A stretch of DNA of 64,000 bases from Mesonia algae (GTDB lineage: Bacteria; Bacteroidota; Bacteroidia; Flavobacteriales; Flavobacteriaceae), in the NCBI RefSeq assembly GCF_003253545.1, contig NZ_QKYV01000002.1, positions 1-64,000 on the forward strand, written 5' to 3'. Each line of letters starts with the position of its first letter. Within the stretch, counting starts at the first letter, position 1. Of this stretch, positions 23,167 to 31,998 are shown in pieces. The notes below the pieces were generated by a model. That model searched no databases, was not told where the DNA came from, and saw only the letters and a program-made list of their open reading frames with translations. A program made the position numbers and the translations under genes.

Positions 23167-24618
23167 ATGAATAAATTTATAGTTGTAGATCAACCTAAAT
23201 CTTGGCATTTTTTAGAAGAAAATGCCAAAATAATTTCTGCCAAAGATTACCTTACCAACCCTTCTTATGCATCTTTAAAAAATGCAAGGGTTTTTAATTT
23301 ATGTAAGAACTTTTCTTATCAATCTAAAGGCTATTATGTTTCCCTGTTGGCAGAGGCAAGAGGTCACTCTCCATTACCTACAGTGAAAAACCTAGTAGAC
23401 TTACGGGCTTTAAAACTGGTTAAGATCGTATCAGAAGAGTTTGATGATCTTATTCAGCAAAGCTTAAAGAATATAAAGTCTAGAGAGTTTGTGTTGAGTA
23501 TCTATTTTGGTCAGAACGTAGCTCAAAAATACAAAGATTTAAGTGCGATGATTCATCGTCATTTTCAAATACCTTTTCTAAGAGTAAAATTTAATTATAC
23601 TCATAAGTGGCATATTCAGCAAATAAAAGCTATTGGTGGATCAGATATTCCAGAAGATCATCAAGAAAGTTTAAAGTTGTTTGCTCAGCAATATTTTTCT
23701 AAAAAAAGATATGATACTGCACGCCCTTCAAAAGCGATGTACGATTTGGCTATTTTGGTAAAAGAGGGAGATGTAGCTCCGCCAAGTAATGCAAAAGCGA
23801 TTAAGAAATTTATAGAAATTGCCGAAAAAATGCATTTTTATGTAGAGGTTGTTACACCTAAAGATCTATCTAGACTTTCTTCGTTTGATGCTTTGTTGAT
23901 AAGACAAAGTACCGAGGTGATGAATGAAGCTTATGCATTTGCAAGAAAAGCACAACAAGAAAATATAGCCATTGTAGATGAACCCGATGCTATCTTAAAA
24001 TGCTGTAATAAAGTATTTATGGCCGAAGCTCTAGAAATTGCAGGTATTGCTGCACCAAAAACTAAAATTGTTCATCAAGAAAATATTCAAGCTGTATTAG
24101 ATTATATCCCATTACCTTGTGTGTTAAAATCTCCAGATTCTACCTTTTCTTTTGGAGTAAAGAAAGCTACAACAGTAGAGGAGTATCATAGCTTAGTAAA
24201 AGATATGCTCAAAACTTCAGAACTTATTATCGCGCAAGAATTTTGTCCGTCAGATTATGATTGGCGTATAGGTATGCTAGATGGAGTTCCATTTTATGCT
24301 TGTCGTTACTATATGGCAAAAGGACACTGGCAAATTTATAATTGGGATGCTAAAGATAAAGACGACCAAGACGGTAATGCCGATTGTTTACCCATAGAGA
24401 AAGTGCCTAAACCTATTTTAGAAGCTGCGATAAAAGCAACTAAAATTATGGGAAAAGGACTTTTTGGAATTGATATTAAAGAGATAAATGGTAAAGCTTT
24501 AGTTATTGAAATTAACGATAATCCTAATATAGATGCAGGAGTAGAAGATGCCTATTACGGAGACGAAATTTACATCAAAATCCTAGAAGCATTAATTAAA
24601 CGTTTAAATGAAAAGTAA
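23167..24618 (+). CDS. RimK-like ATP-grasp ligase with N-terminal RimK-associated domain
   Basis: 483 residues. The first 190 residues (FIVVDQPKSWHF..., with PLPTVKNLVDLRALKLV) are the domain found fused to RimK-like ligases. The rest is an ATP-grasp: IDEPDAI-type segment, VLKSPDSTFSFGVKK for ATP binding, and GLFGIDIKEINGKALVIEIN with DNPN for magnesium. It should join a carboxylate to an amine with ATP. It heads a tight operon: the next gene overlaps its end by 11 bases and the third overlaps that by 4, a set that suggests synthesis of a small peptide-like compound or a protein tag. Confidence 0.87.
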   Translation: MNKFIVVDQPKSWHFLEENAKIISAKDYLTNPSYASLKNARVFNLCKNFSYQSKGYYVSLLAEARGHSPLPTVKNLVDLRALKLVKIVSEEFDDLIQQSLKNIKSREFVLSIYFGQNVAQKYKDLSAMIHRHFQIPFLRVKFNYTHKWHIQQIKAIGGSDIPEDHQESLKLFAQQYFSKKRYDTARPSKAMYDLAILVKEGDVAPPSNAKAIKKFIEIAEKMHFYVEVVTPKDLSRLSSFDALLIRQSTEVMNEAYAFARKAQQENIAIVDEPDAILKCCNKVFMAEALEIAGIAAPKTKIVHQENIQAVLDYIPLPCVLKSPDSTFSFGVKKATTVEEYHSLVKDMLKTSELIIAQEFCPSDYDWRIGMLDGVPFYACRYYMAKGHWQIYNWDAKDKDDQDGNADCLPIEKVPKPILEAAIKATKIMGKGLFGIDIKEINGKALVIEINDNPNIDAGVEDAYYGDEIYIKILEALIKRLNEK

Positions 24619-25831
24619 AAAGTATCATTTGTTCGAAGTGGTAGGGATAGAATTAGAGTATATGCTCGTTCAACAAGAGAGTTTAAAAATAGCCCCGAAT
24701 GTAGATGAACTATTTATGCTTAAAAGCGGAAGTATTACTTCAGATATTGATAATGGTGCTATAAGTTGGAGCAATGAGTTGGTAGCTCACGTGGTGGAAA
24801 TAAAAACAAATGGACCTGCTGCAGATATTAAAAAACTATCTCAGGATTTTTATAAAAACATTCAAGAGATCAACATCCTTCTAAAGCAGAAAGGATTGCA
24901 ATTATTACCAACAGCTTCGCACCCTTTTATGAATCCGTTGACGGAAACTGTATTATGGAAACATAGCTATAGTGAAGTGTATGAGTTGTATAATCGAATT
25001 TTTGACTGTAAGGGTCACGGTTGGTCCAACGTGCAAAGTATGCATATTAACCTACCCTTTTACTACGATGAAGAATTTGAACAACTTCACGCCGCTATAC
25101 GTATATTATTGCCTATTATTCCTGCGTTGACCGCTAGTTCTCCTATTTTAGAAGGAAAAACTACCGGTGTTTTAGATACACGTTTAGAGTACTATAAAAA
25201 CAATCAACAGAAAATTCCTGTAATGACAGGGAAAGTGATTCCAGAGCAGGTTTTTTCTAAAGAGACTTATCATCAAAAAATTTTTCAGCCTATTCAAAAA
25301 GCGATTACTCCTTATGATAAGCATAAAATTTTAGATCATTTATTTTTAAACTCTAGAGGAGCTATAGCTCGGTTTGATAGAAATGCTATTGAAATTAGAG
25401 TGATCGACCTACAAGAATGCTCCAAAGCAGATCTCGCTGTCGCGGAATTAATTATAGAAACGCTAAAGTGGATGATTAAAAATTTAAATTTAGAAGAATT
25501 AAAATCGTGGCACGAAAATGATTTGTTGAAAATATTTGATCAAGCCATTACAAAAGGGAATGAAGTGATCTTGCCAGAAATCTTTATAGAACTTTTCTTA
25601 TTCGAAAGAAGAGAGGTTTCCGTAAAACAATTGTGGAGTTATATTTTAGAGAATGTTTCTTTTCAACTTTCTAAGGAAGCTAAGGAAGCCATCCAAATTA
25701 TTTTAAGTGAAGGTTCATTATCACAACGTATTTTAAAGGTTTTTTCTAAAGATAATTCTGAAAATAGTATTCGAGAAATCTATCAACAATTAGCAGGTTG
25801 TTTAGCTAAGAATCAATTGTTTCAACCTTGA
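24608..25831 (+). CDS. GCS2-like glutamate-cysteine ligase family protein
   Basis: 407 residues. The N-terminus FEVVGIELEYMLV carries the Glu residues that bind metal in the glutamate-cysteine ligase (GCS2) fold; NELVAHVVEIKTNGPA and ARFDRNAIEIRVIDLQEC are also characteristic. Such proteins form an amide bond using ATP. Because it lies between an ATP-grasp ligase and an N-formylglutamate amidohydrolase-like gene, it may make something other than gamma-glutamylcysteine. There is no glutathione synthetase-like gene in the window. Confidence 0.85.
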   Translation: MKSKKYHLFEVVGIELEYMLVQQESLKIAPNVDELFMLKSGSITSDIDNGAISWSNELVAHVVEIKTNGPAADIKKLSQDFYKNIQEINILLKQKGLQLLPTASHPFMNPLTETVLWKHSYSEVYELYNRIFDCKGHGWSNVQSMHINLPFYYDEEFEQLHAAIRILLPIIPALTASSPILEGKTTGVLDTRLEYYKNNQQKIPVMTGKVIPEQVFSKETYHQKIFQPIQKAITPYDKHKILDHLFLNSRGAIARFDRNAIEIRVIDLQECSKADLAVAELIIETLKWMIKNLNLEELKSWHENDLLKIFDQAITKGNEVILPEIFIELFLFERREVSVKQLWSYILENVSFQLSKEAKEAIQIILSEGSLSQRILKVFSKDNSENSIREIYQQLAGCLAKNQLFQP

Positions 25832-26502
25832 AACTTATAATCACATGCGAGCATGGAGGAAACAAAATTCCTCTTGCTTACTCTTCATTATTTGGACAAA
25901 AAAATACACTTTTAGATGCTCATCAAGGTTGGGATCTAGGGATTTTAGAGGTGTTTGAGTTCGTGAAAATAGAAGCGGATTTTTATAAATCTTCTTCTAT
26001 CTCTCGTTTGCTCATTGAAAAAAATAGATCATTACACCATCCAAATTTATTTTCAGAAATTACGCAATCATTGAAAATTTCCGCTAAGCAAAAAATTATT
26101 GAAAAGTATTATTTGCCTTATCGGAATGAGATAGAACAACAAATACATAATTTCGTAAGCAAAGGAGAGGAAGTTTTACATGTCTCTCTGCATTCTTTTA
26201 CCCCTATATTAAACGGACAAAAACGTAATGCTGATCTAGGATTTTTATACGATCCAAAAAGAAACGCTGAGTTATTTTGGGTGAAAAAAATGATAGATTA
26301 CTTGGATAAATCTACTAACTTAAAAATAAGAAGAAACTATCCTTATTTAGGAACGGCAGATGGTTTTACCACCTATTTAAGAAAACAATTTTCCGAAAAT
26401 TATGGTGGAATTGAGATAGAAATTAATCAGTGTTTGTTGGTTAATAATCAATTCCCATTACCAATCCAAAAAAGTCTAAAGTCAATGATTCAAAAATTAT
26501 GA
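25828..26502 (+). CDS. N-formylglutamate amidohydrolase family protein
   Basis: 224 residues, start TTG at 25828, overlapping the previous stop codon by 4 bases (TTGA). The zinc-peptidase-like motifs are ITCEHGGNKIP (His and Glu) at the start, DAHQGWDLG, RSLHHPNLF, and VLHVSLHSFTP (second His). Family members cut an amide or acyl group from glutamate-type substrates. In this operon it may trim or recycle the product of the two ligases. Its 3' end overlaps the convergent pseudouridine synthase gene by 6 bases. Confidence 0.83.
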   Translation: MKLIITCEHGGNKIPLAYSSLFGQKNTLLDAHQGWDLGILEVFEFVKIEADFYKSSSISRLLIEKNRSLHHPNLFSEITQSLKISAKQKIIEKYYLPYRNEIEQQIHNFVSKGEEVLHVSLHSFTPILNGQKRNADLGFLYDPKRNAELFWVKKMIDYLDKSTNLKIRRNYPYLGTADGFTTYLRKQFSENYGGIEIEINQCLLVNNQFPLPIQKSLKSMIQKL

Positions 26503-27081
26503 AAATTTCTCTTCAACTTCTTGAGTAACTTCTATTACTTCTCCAGCATTTAACTCGTCAACTTTTATATTACCTACTCTTACTCTAACTAGTCTAAGTG
26601 TGGGAAAGCCAACTGCAGCAGTCATCTTTTTCACTTGTCTAAACTTCCCTTCCGTTAAGGTAATCGAAGCCCAACTGGTGGGGCCGTGTCTTTCATCTCT
26701 AATTTTTTTAGCTCTTTCTGGGAATGTGGGTTTTTCTTCAAGTAAAAAAGCATTACAAGGAAGTGTGGTGTATGGCTTCCCGTTGATACTAATCTCTAAA
26801 CCTTTCTTAAGCTGTTCTATAGCTTCTAAAGTTATTTCTCCATCGACTTGAACATAGTATTCTTTCTCTACAGATTGAGACAAAATTTTATAGCTCATTT
26901 TTCCATCCGTAGTTAAAATAAGTAAACCTTCTGAATCTTCATCTAATCGGCCAACGGACATAGTTTCTTTTGGGAAATCATACAATTCCCCTAACATCTT
27001 TTTGTTTTTTCGTCTTTTATGCTGGTTTACAAACTGACTTAAATATCCGTAAGGTTTATAGATTTTAAAATGTTGATGCAT
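26497..27081 (-). CDS. rRNA pseudouridine synthase, RluE/RsuA family
   Basis: 194 residues without the S4 domain. The catalytic Asp lies in SVGRLDEDSEGLLILTTDG; KEYYVQVDGEI and EGKFRQVKKMTAAVGFPTLR complete the family signature. It most resembles RluE, which modifies U2457 in 23S rRNA, but the target cannot be fixed from sequence alone. It overlaps the next minus-strand gene by one base. Confidence 0.87.
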   Translation of the reverse strand: MHQHFKIYKPYGYLSQFVNQHKRRKNKKMLGELYDFPKETMSVGRLDEDSEGLLILTTDGKMSYKILSQSVEKEYYVQVDGEITLEAIEQLKKGLEISINGKPYTTLPCNAFLLEEKPTFPERAKKIRDERHGPTSWASITLTEGKFRQVKKMTAAVGFPTLRLVRVRVGNIKVDELNAGEVIEVTQEVEEKFS

Positions 27082-28610
27082 TACTTAAAAGCTTTATTTA
27101 AAATGCTCATTACCCCTCTAATAAATGTTGCACTAGTTAACACTTTTAAAATATGATCTGATGCAGATTTGCCATTACTTCTCGTAGAACGACTCGTTTT
27201 TTTCTCTACAGTTTTACGTTGTTCTTTAGCTTTTTCTTTTTGGGTTTCTTCTTCAGCTTCTTTAATTTTCTTAGTAAGCATCTCATAAGCACTTTCGCGA
27301 TCCACAGGTTGATTATACTTATCTATTAATTTTGAAGCTTTAAGCACTTCTTCAATTTCGCTAGAGGTAAGTATATCCATTCTGCTCATAGGAGCTCGTA
27401 ACATAGTTGCAGCTAGGGGAGTAGGTCTTCCTTTTTCATCTAGCGCGGTTACTAAGGCTTCTCCTATACCTAATGAAGTTAATATTTCTTCGGTATCATA
27501 ATAATCAGATAAAGGATAATTTTGTGCTGTAAGCTTAATAGCTTTTCGGTCTTTTGCAGTAAAAGCTCTTAAGGCATGCTGAATTTTAAGTCCGAGCTGA
27601 CTTAACACTTCGCTTGGAATATCTGTAGGATTTTGGGTTACAAAATATATACCAACCCCTTTAGAACGAATAAGTTTAATAATGCTTTCAATTTGATCTA
27701 AGAGTGCATCTGAGGCTTCTTTAAAAATAAGATGTGCTTCATCAATAAACATGACCAATTCGGGTTGGTCACTATCTCCTTTTTCTGGAAAAGTGGAGTA
27801 AATTTCAGCTAAAAGACTTAATATAAATGTAGAAAATAATGCAGGCTTATCTTGAATATCGTTTAATCTAATAATATTTATAAATGCTTCGCCTAAATCA
27901 TTTTTTTTTAGCAAATCTTTCACTTCAAATGAAGGTTCTCCAAAAAACCGATCTCCTCCTTGTTGCTCTAATGCAACAATTTTTCTTAAAATGGCACCTG
28001 TAGATGACTTTGAAACTCTTCCATATTTTTTTTCAAAATCATCTTCTCCTTCTTCAGTAATATAGCGAACTAATTTTTTTAAATCCTCTAGATCTAATAA
28101 CGGCATGTGTTTATCATCACAATATTTAAAAATGATCGCTAGAATTCCCGTTTGAGTCGGACTCAAATCTAAAATACGAGACAGTAACACAGGACCAAAT
28201 TCACTTACAGTAGCTCTCAATTTTACTCCATTTTGATTAGAAAGTGATAAAATTTCTACGGGAGAAGCTTTTGGAGTAAATTCAAACCCTATTTTTTCAT
28301 GTCTACCAGCTAATTTGTCTGCTATTGGTGATGGTTTTGCTAATCCGCTTAAATCCCCTTTCATATCCATCAGTACAACAGGAATACCTTTTTGGGATAA
28401 GTTTTCTGCTAAAATTTGAAGCGTCTTTGTTTTTCCAGTACCTGTAGCTCCAGCAATTAAACCATGTCTATTTAACGTTTTTAAAGGAATCTTTACGGAA
28501 GCACAGGAGTGTGGAGCTCCTTCTTTCATGGCTGCACCTAGATAAATATAATCGGCTTTTGTTTGATAGCCTTCTTGTATATGTTTAATAAATTTTTCTT
28601 CTGTTCCCAT
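27081..28610 (-). CDS. HerA-like ATPase, DUF853 family
   Basis: 509 residues. Walker A is GATGTGKTKTL near residue 52 and Walker B is VMFIDEAHLIF near 290, with FVTQNPTDIPSEVL after it. The N-terminus (SVKIPLKTLNRHGLIAG) is typical of the bipolar DNA helicase-like DUF853 proteins. The C-terminal 100 residues are Lys/Glu-rich and likely coiled. Role unknown; HerA relatives act in DNA end processing or in defence, but no nuclease partner is adjacent, only the pseudouridine synthase. Confidence 0.87.
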   Translation of the reverse strand: MGTEEKFIKHIQEGYQTKADYIYLGAAMKEGAPHSCASVKIPLKTLNRHGLIAGATGTGKTKTLQILAENLSQKGIPVVLMDMKGDLSGLAKPSPIADKLAGRHEKIGFEFTPKASPVEILSLSNQNGVKLRATVSEFGPVLLSRILDLSPTQTGILAIIFKYCDDKHMPLLDLEDLKKLVRYITEEGEDDFEKKYGRVSKSSTGAILRKIVALEQQGGDRFFGEPSFEVKDLLKKNDLGEAFINIIRLNDIQDKPALFSTFILSLLAEIYSTFPEKGDSDQPELVMFIDEAHLIFKEASDALLDQIESIIKLIRSKGVGIYFVTQNPTDIPSEVLSQLGLKIQHALRAFTAKDRKAIKLTAQNYPLSDYYDTEEILTSLGIGEALVTALDEKGRPTPLAATMLRAPMSRMDILTSSEIEEVLKASKLIDKYNQPVDRESAYEMLTKKIKEAEEETQKEKAKEQRKTVEKKTSRSTRSNGKSASDHILKVLTSATFIRGVMSILNKAFK

Positions 28611-28634
28611 AGTTAGATCAATAGCATAATTAAA

Positions 28635-28662
28635 AAAGCCCCATCAATTAAGATAGGGCTTT
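28635..28662 (-). terminator. Terminator after the reprolysin gene
   Basis: AAAGCCCCATC and GATAGGGCTTT form an 11-bp stem with one wobble and a short AT loop. It lies 25 bases after the metalloprotease stop on the minus strand. Confidence 0.7.
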
Positions 28663-28686
28663 AAATATAAGAGATAAATTTAAAAT

Positions 28687-30945
28687 TTACTCAATTATTA
28701 ATTTCTTTACAGATTCTTGAGATCCGTTAGAAACTTTTAGAATATAAATTCCAGATTGAGGTTGATTTAAATCAATGTTTTTTGTTAAAGATTCTGAAGT
28801 AGAAATCATAGTATTACTAATCAATCTTCCTCTTAAATCGTAAACTTTTGCAGAATAATCTGCACCAGAAGCTTCATTAAAATTAATTGTAAAGTTTCCG
28901 TTGTTTGGATTAGGGTAAACTGAGTAAAGTTGTGATAACTCATTTGTATCAGCCGCTAATTGATTCGTAATTTGGAAAAGCTCAGAGTTTACTGCATAAA
29001 AAACATTTCCTCTTCCTTTTACTTTAATTCTACAAATAGAAGATGATGTACCTATTGGCAATTGAAAAGTAGATGAACCACTATTTTCATGACCTATTCC
29101 AACTAATTCAAAGCTTATTCCAGCATTATAAGATAAGTAAATATCTACATTAGAGGTGTTTATTCCGTTACTATTAGTTCCAGCAACATCCCAAGTAACA
29201 GTTATAGGTTCATTTTGATCATAACTAAGGCCTGGAGTATTTTGCGAAGTTACCACAAATGGTCCTGTATTAGCAACGGTAATGTTTAAATCTTCACGAG
29301 AGCTCTGTCCACCTAAGACATTATTATCTCTTACGGTTACTGCAAATTCATAGTCTCTAGGTCCGTCTGATATTACTTCCCATGTAGGAGCTAGGTTTCC
29401 TTGAAGAACACTATTAGCTTTAGGAAAAGAACGTGTTGGTGATGATACTGGAAGAAAAGATCTAAATACCGGTCCTTGTGTAGCACCTGGTGTAGGTGGT
29501 GCAGGAGTTATTTCTGTATCCATTTGTTCCCAGCAATAGGTTAAATCGTCTCCATCTACATCAGTCGCAGTTGCTGTTAATTCAAAAGCTGTTCCGTATG
29601 GAATAGTATAATCTGGAAGTGAATTAACTTGAGGAGCAGTATTATTTATATTTATCTCTTCGGCACAATTACCTCCTGTTGAGAAAGAAAGATTATTGTA
29701 AATTACATTAATACTTTCTGCGTGAAAATAAGGATCACTTGCGTCTTGAACATTTTCTGGAGAACAGATTCCAGCATATGCCATAATAGTTGTACCACTT
29801 CCTGGTTCTACTGCGGTTGCATTACTTCTATTTCCACCTGAACAGTTGCCTTCGTCACCATTAAAAGTATGTGGACTTCCAAACTGGTGACCAATTTCGT
29901 GAGCTACAAAATCTATGGCATAAGGGTCACCTATAGGTGTGGGTAAACCAGTAATACCACGTGCTTTAGCTGTATTAGAACAAACAGATGCCAATTGTGC
30001 TAAACCACCTCCACCAGTACTAAAAGTATGACCAATATCGTAATTTGCATTACCTATTAAACCATTTATTACTTGTTGACTTTGGTTTATTAATACTTGA
30101 GAGTTGTTATTGTTAAAAGGATCGGTACTACCATCTAAATATACAACCGTATCATTATTATCTACAAGAATAAATGTAGAGGCAAGATCTTGTTCATATA
30201 TTTCATTTACCCTGTCTACAACAGCGACAATAGCATCCATTACTACTTGTTTCTTAACTGCATCAGAACTTCCATTGTTGCCAGTTAAGTTTACATGGTA
30301 CTGAGAGTATTCTCCAGTCGTAGCAACAGCTAACCTGTATCTTCTTAATATTGATTCGTCTACATCTGCTAAATTAGAAGTGTTTTCACTTGACCTCTCA
30401 CTACTCATTTCATCGGTAGATAAACAATAAAAATCAGAAGAGTTTTCTGTATTTTTTCTAAAAAATACTTGATATTGATTACCAGATAAAGTGTATGGGT
30501 TTATATACAAAGGACCATTTTCTGTTGATATAGATCCAAATAAACCTTGACTCGTTAAAGTAAGTCTGACCGTATTTTTTTTATCTTTAGAAATACCAAC
30601 ATAAGATGAAATTGCAGGAAATTTAGCTGCTAATTCATCACTCATAGTTTGAGCTTTGTATATTTTGAATTTTTGAAAAGCTTCATTACCTATAGGTAAA
30701 ACCAAATCAACAGTACTATTAACTCCTTTAAATCTCAATGGAGCCTGTAAAATTTCATTTTTAAAACTTGATAAATTTAAATTATAAGTTTCGAATTTTT
30801 CAATAATTGTAGTACTTTGTCTAATGTCCTCTTGACTAATATTCGAAGCTTCAGTTTGTGTCCAAAAATTTCTATTTTGAGCAAAAGCTAAGGTAGGTAG
30901 CGCTATCACAATTAATAGCAAATTTGTAATTTTTTTGTTTTTCAT
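28687..30945 (-). CDS. Secreted reprolysin-like zinc metalloprotease with T9SS sorting domain
   Basis: 752 residues. A signal peptide (to about residue 22) and a propeptide-like region (25-190) precede an M12B-type protease domain. The zinc site is HEIGHQFGSPH near residue 352 and the Met-turn is MAYAGIC. A cadherin-like segment (about 440-560) and a Ser-rich beta domain follow. The last 75 residues (YPNPNNGNFTINF...KLIIE) are a type A sorting domain, so export is by type IX secretion. Substrate unknown. Confidence 0.92.
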   Translation of the reverse strand: MKNKKITNLLLIVIALPTLAFAQNRNFWTQTEASNISQEDIRQSTTIIEKFETYNLNLSSFKNEILQAPLRFKGVNSTVDLVLPIGNEAFQKFKIYKAQTMSDELAAKFPAISSYVGISKDKKNTVRLTLTSQGLFGSISTENGPLYINPYTLSGNQYQVFFRKNTENSSDFYCLSTDEMSSERSSENTSNLADVDESILRRYRLAVATTGEYSQYHVNLTGNNGSSDAVKKQVVMDAIVAVVDRVNEIYEQDLASTFILVDNNDTVVYLDGSTDPFNNNNSQVLINQSQQVINGLIGNANYDIGHTFSTGGGGLAQLASVCSNTAKARGITGLPTPIGDPYAIDFVAHEIGHQFGSPHTFNGDEGNCSGGNRSNATAVEPGSGTTIMAYAGICSPENVQDASDPYFHAESINVIYNNLSFSTGGNCAEEININNTAPQVNSLPDYTIPYGTAFELTATATDVDGDDLTYCWEQMDTEITPAPPTPGATQGPVFRSFLPVSSPTRSFPKANSVLQGNLAPTWEVISDGPRDYEFAVTVRDNNVLGGQSSREDLNITVANTGPFVVTSQNTPGLSYDQNEPITVTWDVAGTNSNGINTSNVDIYLSYNAGISFELVGIGHENSGSSTFQLPIGTSSSICRIKVKGRGNVFYAVNSELFQITNQLAADTNELSQLYSVYPNPNNGNFTINFNEASGADYSAKVYDLRGRLISNTMISTSESLTKNIDLNQPQSGIYILKVSNGSQESVKKLIIE

Positions 30946-31095
30946 AATCTAACTTTATTATTAAGCCATAAATATAAGACTGAAATCCTAACTTTTAAAG
31001 TTTATGATGTTTTTTTTACATATAAATGGAGAATTCTATACTAGTGTTTTGTATTTTTACCTTTATATAAATCCATATAATTTTTTAAATAAGTT

Positions 31096-31941
31096 ATGAA
31101 AAAATTTACAATTTTATTCGTCTGTATTTTGTTAGCTAATCTTTCTTTTGCACAAATTCAAACGCCACAACCAAGTCCTAGTGCTAAAATGGAACAAATG
31201 GTAGGACTAACTACAATTAATGTAGAATACTCTAGACCTTCTATGAAAGGAAGAGAAATTTTTGGAAATCTAGTTCCTTTTGGAAAAATGTGGAGAATGG
31301 GTGCTAATAATAATACGACTATCTCATTTAGTGATGATGTAATGATTGGCGGTAAGAAGTTAGCTGCTGGAGATTATGCCCTTTTTGCAAATCCTACTAA
31401 AAATTCTTGGGAAATCGTATTTTATAATGATACTAACAACTGGGGACTTCCTCAAAAATGGGATGAAAGCAAAGTAGCTTTAAAAGCTAAAGCTGAAGTT
31501 CAAAAAATGCCAATGACAATGGAAACTTTTACTATTGTTATTGATGAGTTAAAAAACGATTCTGCAGCGATTAACTTTTTATGGGAGGATACGGTTGCTT
31601 ATTTGACAGTAAACGTTCCTACGGAAGATAAAACTATGACCAGCATCAATAAAGTTTTAAATGGTCCTTCTGCTAATGATTATTATGCTGCAGCTAGCTA
31701 TTTTCTTGAAGAAGGAAAAGATATCAATCAAGCTTTAAAATGGATCAACAAATCTGTTGAGATGCAAGAAAATGCTCCTTTCTATGTATTGAGAAAAAAA
31801 TCTTTAATAGAAGCAAAAGCTGGAAAGAAAAAAGATGCTATTGCAACGGCTAAGAAATCTTTGGCTGCAGCTAAAAAAGCTGGAAACCAAGATTACGTAA
31901 AAATGAATGAAGACTCTCTAAAAGAGTGGGGAGCTAAATAA
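31096..31941 (+). CDS. DUF2911 domain protein, exported
   Basis: 281 residues with signal peptide (LANLSFAQ). DUF2911 covers about residues 30-170: TTINVEYSRPSMKGREIFG, PFGKMWRMGANNNTTISFS and AGDYALFANP are its usual phrases. The remaining 100 residues are helical, TPR-like and strongly Lys/Ala-rich (KKDAIATAKKSLAAAKKAG). Function of the family is unknown; periplasmic or outer-membrane location is predicted. Confidence 0.85.
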   Translation: MKKFTILFVCILLANLSFAQIQTPQPSPSAKMEQMVGLTTINVEYSRPSMKGREIFGNLVPFGKMWRMGANNNTTISFSDDVMIGGKKLAAGDYALFANPTKNSWEIVFYNDTNNWGLPQKWDESKVALKAKAEVQKMPMTMETFTIVIDELKNDSAAINFLWEDTVAYLTVNVPTEDKTMTSINKVLNGPSANDYYAAASYFLEEGKDINQALKWINKSVEMQENAPFYVLRKKSLIEAKAGKKKDAIATAKKSLAAAKKAGNQDYVKMNEDSLKEWGAK

Positions 31942-31965
31942 ATCTTAGTTCTAATTCTAATCTTC

Positions 31966-31998
31966 AAATAAGGAAGTAGTTTTTTTACTTCCTTATTT
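31966..31998. terminator. Bidirectional terminator
   Basis: AAATAAGGAAGTA and TACTTCCTTATTT form a 13-bp perfect stem around a T-rich loop between convergent genes. It overlaps the last codons of the minus-strand symporter gene. Confidence 0.8.

Noticed and set aside
24608-26502. Ligase cluster as a glutathione pathway, or its last gene as part of hut
   Set aside because: No typical glutathione synthetase is present. The N-formylglutamate amidohydrolase-like gene is coupled to the ligases, while hut genes here use HutG, which yields glutamate directly.
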